Below, piece by piece: positions 22,371 through 29,616 of a stretch of DNA of 33,372 bases (position 1 is the first letter of the stretch; every line of letters starts with the position of its first letter). Both the position numbers and the translations under genes were made by a program. The stretch is taken from contig NZ_CALPCP010000040.1 in assembly GCF_943192995.1 (NCBI RefSeq), positions 1 through 33,372 on the forward strand, in the 5' to 3' direction. The notes under the pieces are model-generated. The model did no database searches. It was not told the DNA's origin and saw only the letters and a list, made by a program, of their open reading frames with translations. This stretch comes from Flintibacter muris. Lineage in GTDB: Bacteria > Bacillota > Clostridia > Oscillospirales > Oscillospiraceae.

Positions 22371-23694
22371 TCAATACCCGGTCTTGGGCAGCGGGGTGGG
22401 CTTGCCGTAAACGGTGGTCACCCAGCGGCTGATGGCCTGCACCCAGACCCCGTTGTACACACCGCCCACATCCGCGATGTTGACAAAGCTGCTGCCAGCG
22501 GTCAGGCCAGCCACAGCGGTACACTTGATCTGGGGCTTCTCCACCTGGGCAAAGCCAGCCGGGGCCTGCCCGAAGACGAACATTACTTCCGTCACCCGCT
22601 CATTGGCCGCGAGGCCCAGGGCGGCGGGGGATGCCTGCAGGGTGTAGTTCTTCTGCGTACTCAGGTTGTCCGCCAGGGTCCGGTACTCGCCGCCGTTCAC
22701 CCGGTAGGTGATCTTATACACGCCGGGGAAGTTGTAGGTGCCGGTGACGATGGTGTTCAGCCGCACCTGGGCGGGGAGCGTATCCCTCCAGTAGAAGGAC
22801 TGGAGCATGACGTTGGAATTGTTGGCGATGCCGGACAGCACATAGTTCACCGGCTGGCCCGCCATGGCCTCCTTGGGTCCGGTCTTGGTGATGGACACGC
22901 CGGTGGTCAGGCTCTTGTTGGTCACCTCAAAGCGGAGGATCTGGCCCTCATGCTCCAGGTAGGCGGTCAGCTCCTGGTCGCTCACACCATAATTCGCCGG
23001 GGCCTTGGTCTCCCGGATGGTGTAGCGGCCCAGGGGCAGAGGCTTGGAGGAGGCCAGACCGCGCTGGTCGCTCTTGATGGTGTCCACAAGGTTCCCGGCC
23101 TTATCGTAAATTTCAAAGACAGCCCCCTCCAGCGGAGTACCGGCAGGCAGGCCATTGGTGGAGTTATAGTCGGCGGATTTTTTCACGATCTGGATCTGAG
23201 CGGTGATGGGGATGTTCTTCCACTCGATCAACGTGGTCTCGCCAGCAGTAACATACACCGTTTTCATCTGGGTGTCGGGAACATAGCCCTCATTCTCCAA
23301 CTCCCGCAAGTAGTACCGGCCAGAAACCGTCAGGTTCTCGATGTACACATACCCGGAATTGTCAGAGGTGTACTGGCCCACAGGGGTGTTGGTACTGTCG
23401 TACAGCAGGAAGGTCACACCCTGGATGCCCTTGCCGGTGACGCTGTCGGTCTTGTGGATGAGAATGCCGCTGAAAGGCTTGTTTTCCACGGTGAGAGTGG
23501 TGTTTTTGCCGTTTTTCATGGTGAAATAGTGGCGCGTGGCGTCCAGCTTGAAGCCCTTCGCCGCCTCGGTCTCCACCGCGTAGTAGTCTCCGGCGTCCAG
23601 CTTGAGGGACACCCGGCCATCGCTGCCGGTGGTGACGGTCTCCACCAAGGCATCATCCGAGGCGCGGCGGATCTCGAAGGTCACGTTGGGGATG
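22371..23694 (-). pseudogene. SpaA/Cna-B type surface protein, 5'-truncated
   Basis: About 440 residues of a surface adhesin or pilin-like protein remain. They contain repeated isopeptide (Cna-B/SpaA) domains: NVTFEIRRASDD... DGRVSLKLDAGDYYAVETEAAKGF; IQGVTFLLYDSTNTPVGQYTSD; EGAVFEIYDKAGNLVDTIKSD... GRYTIRETKAPANY. Ser/Lys and Asp/Glu residues of the domains suggest internal isopeptide bonds. A DUF11-like beta domain (PVNYVLSGIANNSNVMLQSFYWRDTLP) and a terminal PLPKTGY follow. The N-terminus (signal peptide and earlier repeats) is missing. Homology stops at about 23694, where an AT-rich insertion begins. The frame stays open to 23801 but the extra residues are unrelated. The C-terminus has an LPKTG motif with no TM anchor. 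Confidence 0.8.
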
Positions 23695-23718
23695 TAACAA
23701 CGGCGGAAAAAGTAAATT

Positions 23719-23754
23719 CCCCAGGGCTGCCGGCAAAGGCCGGCTGCCCTGGGG
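23719..23754 (-). terminator. Long GC-rich hairpin at the insertion boundary
   Basis: CCCCAGGGC-GCCGG pairs with CCGGC-GCCCTGGGG (one central mismatch). On the minus strand it is followed by AATTTACTTTTTCC, so it can act as a terminator. It sits 25 bp from the point where surface-protein homology ends and may belong to the end of an inserted element. Confidence 0.5.
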
Positions 23755-23938
23755 TTGGTTGATAGCGAGTTTACTCCGTCCGCAAAAGGGGGATTTTGCA
23801 TCTCTGGTGCGTAAAATTTTTGAAACGAGAGGTCGTTTTGAAAAATCCAACTTTTTCTCGCTTTATTTGTTACAACTCCGTCTTTTCTTCCGCATTGAAT
23901 AACTTTATTTTCGCATTTTTTGCTTGTATCTTTTTCAT

Positions 23939-24061
23939 CTACACAAGGTTTTTGAACGGGGTAAACTCATTCTCGCCCTCGTCGCTGTCCACTCCGTCGG
24001 AGACGGCCACCAGCCGGACATCGTGGGTCGGGAAAAATTCTTCGCTGATATGGACAAGACC
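23939..24061 (-). pseudogene. Serine recombinase remnant
   Basis: About 40 residues read SEEFFPTHDVRLVAVSDGVDS then DEGENEFTPFKNL, followed by a stop. This is the part of the resolvase/large serine recombinase catalytic domain around the DGVDS box and the NEFTPFKN motif (TndX/TnpX-like). The active-site Ser and the DNA-binding domains are missing on both sides. It is a short fossil of an integrase or transposase, and probably marks how the ABC-F segment entered the element. Confidence 0.65.
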
Positions 24062-24155
24062 ACAAAAACTATGAAGCGGAGTTGCTGACAATACCTTGCT
24101 ATAAAGGCGAAAAATATCACTTTTGCAGTAAAATTGTCTAACATTGATTTGTGTG

Positions 24156-24184
24156 TTGACAAACGTGCCGAAATATGATAATCT
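24156..24184 (+). promoter_or_regulatory. Sigma-A promoter for the ABC-F leader
   Basis: A perfect TTGACA (24156-24161) is followed after 17 nt by TAATCT (24179-24184), overlapping an alternative GATAAT at 15 nt. It would start a leader transcript of about 360 nt before the ABC-F start codon, which contains two terminator hairpins. Confidence 0.65.
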
Positions 24185-24410
24185 GACGCAGGTTTCATAA
24201 ATTCCCACGGAGGCACAGTATGAACTTTCATTTGACTGATAAACGAGTAAAGAGAATTTGCTCTGTACAATCCGAACCGATGAAACATTGTACAGAGTAT
24301 AGCGTATAGAACGCTTTAGGATTTCATCGGGAAACAAGGCAGTATCCGTTCAGGTTTACCACCTGGAGCGGCTATTGCTTATTTCCCGTACATGAATTTA
24401 GCGTAATAAA

Positions 24411-24449
24411 GGCTATGGGCAATGTTTTGTCCATAGCCTTTTGCTTTTT
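24411..24449 (+). terminator. First leader terminator upstream of the ABC-F gene
   Basis: The stem GGCTATGG / CCATAGCC (24411-24418 with 24431-24438) is followed by TTTTGCTTTTTA. It ends transcription in the leader unless prevented. Confidence 0.75.
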
Positions 24450-24470
24450 ATTTCACTTGAGGAAATGACA

Positions 24471-24525
24471 GGCAGAGGGCAGATGCACTTTTGTGTATAT
24501 TCGCCCTCTGCCGTTTTCTTTTTTG
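24471..24525 (+). terminator. Second leader terminator (attenuator) upstream of the ABC-F gene
   Basis: The perfect 10-bp stem GGCAGAGGGC / GCCCTCTGCC (24471-24480 with 24503-24512) is followed by GTTTTCTTTTTTG. It lies inside an open frame from ATG 24465 that continues in frame into the ABC-F gene. Ribosome stalling on this leader by an antibiotic could disrupt the hairpin, the usual control of ABC-F and other ribosomal resistance genes. Confidence 0.75.
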
Positions 24526-24557
24526 TACAAGTATCAAAGAGAAAGGACTTGAAACAA

Positions 24558-26087
24558 ATGAGCTTATTAGAAATACATGGATTAACTCACTCTTTTGGTG
24601 AAAATCTTCTTTACAAAAATGCGGAATTAACGCTGAACAAAGGAGAACATATCGGCATTGTAGGACAAAACGGCACAGGGAAAAGCACGCTGGTCAAGAT
24701 ATGCACAGACCAAGTTCTACCTGACGCTGGAGAAATTATTTGGCAGACAAATACTGCTATCGGATATTTAGACCAATACGCCGAGGTAGACCGTAATCTG
24801 ACAATGAGAGATTTTCTGAAATCGGCATTTTCAAGATTATATCAGGTTGAGGCCGAAATGGCATCGTTATATGAGCAAGCTGCAAATGGAGATATGGAAT
24901 GTTTAGAACGCGCCGCCCAACTCCAAGAACGTCTGGAGATAGAGGATTTCTATTCGATTGACACACGCATTGAACAGGTTGCGAGCGGCTTAGGATTGTT
25001 CGCTGTTGGTCTTGACCGTCCGATTGGTCAGATGAGCGGCGGACAGCGTGCAAAGGTAATTCTGGCAAAGCTGCTGCTGGAAAAGCCGGATGTACTTCTC
25101 CTGGATGAACCAACAAATTTTCTGGACAAGGAACACGTCACATGGCTGGCCGACTATTTATCGACGCTGGAAAATGCTTTCATGGTTGTATCACATGATT
25201 TCGATTTCCTTGATAAAATCGCAAATCGGATTTGTGATATAGACGGCAATCAAATTACCAAATATTATGGCACCTATTCGGAGTTTTTGAAAAAGAAAAC
25301 GCTCCTGCGGGAAGATTATGTGCGCCAGTATTCCGCACAACAGAAAGAGATAAAGAAAACAGAAGAATTTATTCGCAAAAACATTGCTGGACGAAAATCG
25401 AAGATGGCAAGAGGGCGACAGAAGCAACTTGACCGTATGGACAAGCTGGAAGCTTTAGACCAAAAGGAGATAAAACCGACATTTCATTTTCCAGCATTGC
25501 CTCTGACAAATACGAAGCATTTGTGTGTCAGCCATTTGGCAGTTGGCTATTACTATCCCGTGTTATCCGAGGTTGACTTTGCCATAAAAGGCGGACAGAA
25601 AGTTGTTATTACTGGGTTCAATGGAATTGGCAAATCAACGCTCTTAAAGACGCTGATCGGACAACTCCCGGCTCTGCGTGGGCAGTTTAAGTTTTCGGAA
25701 CAAGTTACGTTTGGATATTTTGAACAGGATTTAGTATGGGCCGATAGCGACCAAACCCCAATACAAATTCTTTCGGACGCTCACCCTGATATGGCAATGA
25801 AAGAAATTCGGAAACATCTTGCTCAATGCGGGATTTCAAGCAAACACGCTATGCAGCCGGTTGGTTCATTGAGTGGCGGCGAGCAGGCTAAAGTAAAAAT
25901 GTGTTTACTGACACTTATTCCCTGCAATTTTTTAATTTTGGATGAGCCTACAAACCATTTAGATGTTCAAGCGAAGGAGGCGTTGAAAGAAGCTTTGATA
26001 AATTTCTCTGGGACAGTTTTACTTGTTTCGCATGAGGAAAGCTTTTATACCGGCTGGGTACAGCGGGTGATAAGCGTGGAAAAATGA
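24558..26087 (+). CDS. ABC-F family ATPase (ribosome-associated; possible antibiotic protection protein)
   Basis: This 509-residue protein has two fused ATPase domains and no TM segments. Domain 1 has Walker A GQNGTGKST (36-44), signature MSGGQRAK (159-166) and LLLDEPTNFLD (180-190). Domain 2 has Walker A GFNGIGKST (353-361), signature LSGGEQAK and FLILDEPTNHLD. A helical linker (about 245-318; QQKEIKKTEEFIRKNIAGRKSKM region) joins them; in ABC-F proteins this arm reaches the ribosomal E/P site and can displace antibiotics. The start is the ATG at 24558, weakly preceded by AAAGGAC; an in-frame upstream ATG at 24465 is read as a leader. AT-rich composition, a leader with two terminators and recombinase debris suggest an acquired resistance-type gene. 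Drug class cannot be told from sequence; a housekeeping YkpA-like role is the alternative. Confidence 0.88.
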   Translation: MSLLEIHGLTHSFGENLLYKNAELTLNKGEHIGIVGQNGTGKSTLVKICTDQVLPDAGEIIWQTNTAIGYLDQYAEVDRNLTMRDFLKSAFSRLYQVEAEMASLYEQAANGDMECLERAAQLQERLEIEDFYSIDTRIEQVASGLGLFAVGLDRPIGQMSGGQRAKVILAKLLLEKPDVLLLDEPTNFLDKEHVTWLADYLSTLENAFMVVSHDFDFLDKIANRICDIDGNQITKYYGTYSEFLKKKTLLREDYVRQYSAQQKEIKKTEEFIRKNIAGRKSKMARGRQKQLDRMDKLEALDQKEIKPTFHFPALPLTNTKHLCVSHLAVGYYYPVLSEVDFAIKGGQKVVITGFNGIGKSTLLKTLIGQLPALRGQFKFSEQVTFGYFEQDLVWADSDQTPIQILSDAHPDMAMKEIRKHLAQCGISSKHAMQPVGSLSGGEQAKVKMCLLTLIPCNFLILDEPTNHLDVQAKEALKEALINFSGTVLLVSHEESFYTGWVQRVISVEK

Positions 26088-26157
26088 AATAGGCGGTTGC
26101 TTTTCCCCTGTTAAGGTTCACCTTCAATAAATCAACCAAATAATTTGAAAAACTGCC

Positions 26158-26188
26158 GCACGACGGCAAAAGAAAAAAGCCGTCGTGC
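26158..26188. terminator. Hairpin after the ABC-F gene
   Basis: The perfect 10-bp stem GCACGACGGC / GCCGTCGTGC (26158-26167 with 26179-26188) has an A-rich loop. On the minus strand it is followed by GGCAGTTTTTC. It could be a bidirectional terminator at the right edge of the AT-rich insertion. Confidence 0.55.
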
Positions 26189-26214
26189 AGCAGTCTATTA
26201 TCATGCTTATTTCT

Positions 26215-26247
26215 GGCGGCTTTGAGAAATCAGAGCCGCCGCTTTTT
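26215..26247 (+). terminator. Intrinsic terminator
   Basis: The stem GGCGGCT / AGCCGCC (26215-26221 with 26234-26240), extended by TGA/TCA, is followed by GCTTTTTTGC. It ends plus-strand transcription from the ABC-F region and separates it from the conjugative-element genes. Confidence 0.75.
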
Positions 26248-26278
26248 TGCGTTTTGGCGGCAATAGGAGGATGCCGCC

Positions 26279-26320
26279 ATGCGACTGCTGATAGATAGGC
26301 CCTTGTCAAAAAAAGCCTGA
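26279..26320 (+). CDS. Possible 13-residue leader peptide
   Basis: A tiny frame (MRLLIDRPLSKKA) starts at the ATG at 26279. AATAGGAGGAT lies upstream, in the loop of a GGCGGC/GCCGCC hairpin (26256-26261 with 26273-26278) that exposes or hides the ribosome binding site. It is followed by a terminator at 26395-26434, so it may be a control peptide for the sigma-like gene. Evidence is positional only; it could be chance. Confidence 0.3.
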   Translation: MRLLIDRPLSKKA

Positions 26321-26394
26321 CCTACGCAACGGCGATCCCCGCCCAGACTTGCGAAAATAGTCGCTTTTCGCCTGCATATATTGTCACCCCCAGC

Positions 26395-26434
26395 GCCCGA
26401 ATAGCCTTGTGCTGTTCGGGCACTTTTGCTTTTT
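26395..26434 (+). terminator. Terminator upstream of the small sigma-like gene
   Basis: The stem GCCCGAA / TTCGGGC (26395-26401 with 26415-26421) is followed by ACTTTTGCTTTTTC. It is 90 bp upstream of the sigma-70-like gene and could be an attenuator for it. Confidence 0.65.
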
Positions 26435-26524
26435 CAGCAGGCCGTTTCATCTGGCCCCGATGTCGCGGCCCGCCCTCTCTGTTCAGATTCCGCTTACCCC
26501 AAATCTGAACAGGAGGAAAACAAG

Positions 26525-26923
26525 ATGGAGATCACCATCAAGAGATACAGCCGCAAAATGACTTATGAGGATGTCGCCACCCTTGATGAATTTTGGGAAC
26601 TGGTCAAGCGCACCGAACGGAGCCTTGAGCGGGAGCAGCGGCGGCATTGGGATGGCCGCGAGTGTGACGAGTACATAGTCGCCGCCCAGGGCGTTCTGCC
26701 CTACTGTGCCACCCCGGAGGAACTGGTCTGCCAGCAGGAAACGCTGGATGAAATTCTGGGGGTGCTGGCCCTCTGCACCCCCACCCAGCAGGAGCGGTTT
26801 CTGCTCTATGCGCTGTACGATTACAGCTATGCAGAAATCGGGCGGATGTGCGGCTGCTCCAAGGCCGCCGTTTATGACAGCATCGAGGGAGTACGGAAAA
26901 AATTTTTTAAATTTTACCGCTGA
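26525..26923 (+). CDS. Small sigma-70 region 4-like protein
   Basis: This 132-residue protein ends in a sigma-70 region 4 helix-turn-helix (QERFLLYALYDYSYAEIGRMCGCSKAAVYDSIEGVRKKFFKF, about residues 90-130). It has an acidic N-terminal half (MTYEDVATLDEFWELVKRTERSLEREQRR). Such proteins occur in Tn916/Tn1549-like elements near excision or transfer genes and are thought to regulate element transcription. No region 2 is present, so it probably acts with another sigma factor or as a plain DNA binder. The start ATG follows AACAGGAGGAAAACAAG. Confidence 0.85.
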   Translation: MEITIKRYSRKMTYEDVATLDEFWELVKRTERSLEREQRRHWDGRECDEYIVAAQGVLPYCATPEELVCQQETLDEILGVLALCTPTQQERFLLYALYDYSYAEIGRMCGCSKAAVYDSIEGVRKKFFKFYR

Positions 26924-27311
26924 CCGCCCTGACGATCACCCCGGCATAATGGCTACCAGGTGAGGGGCAGTTGCCCTATCACCGGGAGGGACAAGCTGCT
27001 CTGGCGGCTTGTCCCTCCTATGCCAAGGAGGTCAGAATGTCAGCGACAAATCTGCTTCAGCAAGAGTGTGTCCGTTTCTTACGGCGCACTTATACACCGT
27101 TCCGGTGTCGTGCGCCCTGCCGGGGGGCGTTGCGTCCTTCGGACGCGATGGGGAGCTGCACTCCCCAACCCCCTTGCACACCCACAGGAAAAGAACACCC
27201 GCTTCGCGTCTGTTCCTTTCCTGTGGGTCAGGTATCGCCAGTGCCAAATTGGCACTCACGTTAAAAACGCACATCTGACGTTTTTGGGATTTTACCGGGG
27301 GAGCGTGTGAA
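26924..27311. other. Gene-free region with structured RNA and oriT-like palindromes
   Basis: Besides the three-way RNA this stretch holds GCGTCC/GGACGC (27131-27146), GGGGAG/CTCCCC, an 18-bp-arm hairpin at 27180-27238 (17 of 18 pairs), a perfect 17-bp palindrome AGTGCCAA-A-TTGGCACT (27240-27256) and AAAAACG/CGTTTTT (27264-27286). Such palindrome clusters precede mobilisation genes in Firmicutes elements, so an oriT is plausible. Confidence 0.45.
26943..27024 (+). ncRNA. Candidate structured RNA with three-way junction
   Basis: The closing stem GGCATA (26943-26948) pairs with TATGCC (27019-27024). Inside are two hairpins: GGTGA/TCACC plus GGGC/GCCC (26959-26983), and a perfect 11-bp stem GGAGGGACAAG/CTTGTCCCTCC (26985-26995 with 27008-27018). 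Immediately after comes AAGGAGG. A compact junction directly before a ribosome binding site is what a cis-regulatory RNA looks like. No known riboswitch is recognised. The structure is inferred by eye without energy calculation. Confidence 0.45.
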
Positions 27312-27680
27312 ATGGAAGCGCACGAAATCCTCCACATGACCTATCAGCAGTACCGCACAGTCCGGCGGCTGGTGCATGAGTGCTGCAACTACGATTGCGG
27401 AAACTGCCTGCGCCTGGACAACGGCGAGGAATGTATCTGCCCTCAAAGCATCACCTTCTCACTGATCTGCAAATGGTTCCGCGCAGCCGTCCTCCCTCTG
27501 GACGCTGGTCTGTGCGTCGCCCTGTTCCCGCCACCCACTGCCAGACAGCGGCGGTGCCGGGAGTGCGGGAGGACGTTTGCTCCGCCCAGGCACAACATCC
27601 TTTACTGCTCTGCCTGCGCCGCAGAACGGGCCAAACGGAGCAAGCGGGCCTGGGCAAAGAAAAACCGGGCTGATGTGTAG
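27312..27680 (+). CDS. Cysteine-rich VLP-type protein
   Basis: This 122-residue protein has an N-terminal Cys-rich VLP domain (YQQYRTVRRLVHECCNYDCGNCLRL, EECICPQSI, ICKWFRAAVLPLD), about residues 10-65. It ends with a zinc ribbon (RRCRECGRTFAPP, YCSACAAERAKRSKRAWAKKN), about residues 80-118. It is a hallmark of Tn1549-like conjugative elements; its exact role is unknown but it is usually beside mobilisation genes. The start ATG follows GGGGGAGCGTGTGAA. The basic C-terminus suggests nucleic-acid binding. Confidence 0.88.
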   Translation: MEAHEILHMTYQQYRTVRRLVHECCNYDCGNCLRLDNGEECICPQSITFSLICKWFRAAVLPLDAGLCVALFPPPTARQRRCRECGRTFAPPRHNILYCSACAAERAKRSKRAWAKKNRADV

Positions 27681-27830
27681 AAAAAGTACCCGCTGAAAAT
27701 GCAGTAATATCAAGGCTTTCAAGACCGCCATCAATGGGGGCCTGATACATTCTCCTTCCCGCCCCCGAAAACGGGCCTCTAACGGCCCACAGCGGCGGTC
27801 TGGACAGTCAAAACCAAGGAGGCCGATACC

Positions 27831-28114
27831 ATGACTGACTACATGACGACAACCACCGAATTGCCACCCTATTTCTTTTTCCCCTGGTTCCTGATGGAGA
27901 TGGAGTTGACCTTTACTGCCAAGCTGACCTATACCATTGCAGCACCGAAACGCTGGCAGGCACATACCCCATCACGGACGAGCAGGAAAAATGCCTGAAA
28001 TCCATCATAGAACAAATCTAACGTAGCGTCCCGAACCTGGGAGAGCTTCTTGCCCAGGAGCAGAAACTCGAAGCTCCGGAGGCTCCTGAAAACGGCGGGA
28101 TGCAGTTCAGCTAA
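27831..28114 (+). pseudogene. Decayed RepA-like ORF with frameshift and internal stop
   Basis: An ATG at 27831 after AAGGAGGCCGATACC begins a frame reading ELPPYFFFPWFLMEMELTF, like the start of RepA_N replication initiators. Good codon use shifts to another frame near 27935 and continues (ETLAGTYPITDEQEKCLKSI) to a TAA at 28018-28020. It resumes in the same frame (SVPNLGELLAQEQKLEAPEA) to 28114. The native first frame instead ends at a TGA near 27998. I read it as a broken gene. Alternatives are a short 56-residue protein in the first frame, or a chance match; the RepA likeness is short. Confidence 0.4.
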
Positions 28115-28146
28115 AAATCAATATTTGTTCCAATCAAGGCCGTTTC

Positions 28147-28192
28147 CCTGAAAAAAGGGCAGCGCCTTTTTTCTTTTTGTCCTTTTTTCAGG
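28147..28192 (+). terminator. Terminator with two alternative pairings
   Basis: CCTGAAAAAAGG (28147-28158) can pair with CCTTTTTTCAGG (28181-28192), a perfect 12-bp stem. Its inner part AAAAAAGGGC can instead pair with the nearer GCCTTTTTT, forming a compact terminator with a T-rich tail. The two foldings exclude each other, so this may be a switch before the downstream operon. Confidence 0.55.
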
Positions 28193-28225
28193 AACTACAA
28201 ATAACAACAGGAGGACAAGAAGAAT

Positions 28226-28408
28226 ATGCCGCGATATTTTATGGGCGATACCCGTCTGGCGGGGCTGGAGCGGATGATGATGGACCCGGCCAGGACGCCG
28301 TCCACCCGCACTGACACCCGGAAGAAAAGACCCCAGAAGAAGCCGTTCCGCAGCCAGCCCACCAAGCCGTGCTTCCGTGAGTGGGAGATCAAGGAGGGCA
28401 ACGTATGA
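28226..28408 (+). CDS. Small basic protein heading the ArdA-like operon
   Basis: This 60-residue, very basic protein (MPRYFMGDTRLAGLERMMMDPARTP; then RKKRPQKKPFRSQPTKP) has no recognisable domain. The ribosome binding site (ACAGGAGGACAAGAAGAAT) is good, and the stop overlaps the ATG of the ArdA-like gene (ATGA), suggesting a real gene translated with it. It may bind nucleic acid by charge. Function unknown. Confidence 0.55.
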   Translation: MPRYFMGDTRLAGLERMMMDPARTPSTRTDTRKKRPQKKPFRSQPTKPCFREWEIKEGNV

Positions 28409-29616
28409 GCTATGTGATCCAAGCGGCCCTGAGCAATCCCCGGCGCCCGGAGTGCGGCCAGGTGACCATCCCCTTCCCCATTCCGGTTGAGCAGTACGAT
28501 CAGACTATTGAGATGCTTCAGGCAATCGACCTGGGCTTTTCTGTGAACCGGGACTGCAAGGTGGACGAGATCGACAGCCGGTACAGTGTGCTGGGTTCTA
28601 TCCAGGGCACACTGGTCAATTTGGACCAGCTGGACTATCTGGCAAAACGGCTGGATGGTTTCTGCGCCGGCGAAGTCAGCCAGTTCCAGGCTATGGCCCA
28701 CAAGCTGGAGATAACCGACGTCACAGACTTCATCAACCTGACGTTCTGCTGCCAGCAGGCCACAGTCATCACCGACTTCTCTGATCTGGAGCAGATCGGG
28801 AAGGATCACGCCATGACGCTGAACGGCGGCGCAATGCCGATGGAACAATACCAGGCCGTGGACGGCAGGAAGGAAGCCCTCCAGCTCATCCAGGGCGGCG
28901 GCGGGATCGTCACTCCCTTCGGCGTGGTCTACGATAACGGAATGGAACTGAAGTCGGTCTATAACGGACATCAGTTCCCCGCATATCCCTATGACGGCCT
29001 CTTTATGGTGTTGGAGCTCACGCCGAAGCGGGGGCTGGCGGAGGGGAAAAATCCGGAATACCTGTACCTCCCCGCCGCGGAACACCAAATTGAACGGACG
29101 CTGCTCCGCATTGGCGTCACCGCATTACACGAAGCTCAAGTGCGCCTCGATTTTGACGAGCTGTCGGAAAAGATATCGGATGCCTTGGATCTGGAGCACC
29201 TGAGCGGTGACGATATCCCAGCCCTTAACAGGATGTGTCAGGCTATCGAGCCGCTGAAGGAGGCGGATATGGAGAAGCTGAACGCTGTGGTGCTGATGGC
29301 GGAGGCAGGAGATATGATGGCTGTCCGCCAGCTGGCGGAGAACCTGGATCAGTTTGACTTTGTCCCCGGCGTTCAGACCCCGGAGGAATATGGCAGGTAC
29401 ATGATCCGGGAGTCCGGCCACTTCGACTATGACGAGAACCTGGAGGGCTTCTACAACTACAAGCAGTATGGTGAACAGCACATCCAGCAGGAGGGCGGGC
29501 AGTTCAATGAGTGCGGCTATGTGGTGTACCAGGGCACTGTTCCGCTGGAGGAACTGATGCGGGGCGCTCCCACAGAACAGTGGCAGGGACCGCAGATGGG
29601 AGGGCTGTCCCAATGA
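28405..29616 (+). CDS. ArdA-like antirestriction protein, paralogue 1
   Basis: This 403-residue acidic protein is of the ArdA-like type found in Tn1549-like elements. The C-terminal part holds the ArdA pattern EEYGRYMIRESGHFDYDENL then GFYNYKQYGEQHIQQEGGQF and a GYVVYQG strand. ArdA proteins mimic bent DNA and block type I restriction enzymes, protecting incoming single- and double-stranded DNA. Full length is over twice that of classical ArdA (166 residues). The start ATG at 28405 follows AAGGAGGG; the GTG at 28381 is upstream in frame but without site. It overlaps the next gene by 4 bp. The extra N-terminal 250 residues have no recognised function. Confidence 0.7.
   Translation: MSYVIQAALSNPRRPECGQVTIPFPIPVEQYDQTIEMLQAIDLGFSVNRDCKVDEIDSRYSVLGSIQGTLVNLDQLDYLAKRLDGFCAGEVSQFQAMAHKLEITDVTDFINLTFCCQQATVITDFSDLEQIGKDHAMTLNGGAMPMEQYQAVDGRKEALQLIQGGGGIVTPFGVVYDNGMELKSVYNGHQFPAYPYDGLFMVLELTPKRGLAEGKNPEYLYLPAAEHQIERTLLRIGVTALHEAQVRLDFDELSEKISDALDLEHLSGDDIPALNRMCQAIEPLKEADMEKLNAVVLMAEAGDMMAVRQLAENLDQFDFVPGVQTPEEYGRYMIRESGHFDYDENLEGFYNYKQYGEQHIQQEGGQFNECGYVVYQGTVPLEELMRGAPTEQWQGPQMGGLSQ

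Larger units (their letters stand above)
23695..24557. other. AT-rich insertion flank without intact genes
   Basis: About 860 bp lie between the broken surface-protein gene and the ABC-F gene. They contain the hairpin at 23719-23754, a serine-recombinase remnant (23939-24061, minus strand), a promoter (24156-24184), a 9-bp inverted repeat CTCTGTACA/TGTACAGAG (24261-24269 with 24289-24297), two tandem terminators and a short leader frame. Nothing else looks coding. Confidence 0.6.
26088..26524. other. Terminator-rich junction between insertion and conjugative element
   Basis: About 440 bp contain three hairpins (26158-26188, 26215-26247, 26395-26434) and a candidate leader peptide. Composition shifts here from AT-rich to GC-rich, marking the right edge of the ABC-F insertion at about 26100-26200. 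No other gene is visible. Confidence 0.6.

Noticed and set aside
22371..23801. Reading the surface-protein gene as complete from the ATG at 23801
   Set aside because: The first 35 residues are encoded by hairpin and AT-rich insertion DNA and are unlike a signal peptide; the gene is 5'-truncated.
27037..27264. Short ORF after AAGGAGG downstream of the three-way RNA
   Set aside because: It has a good ribosome binding site but the 75-residue product is Pro/Cys/Arg-rich and runs through several long palindromes; more likely oriT-like DNA. Kept only as context for the RNA candidate.
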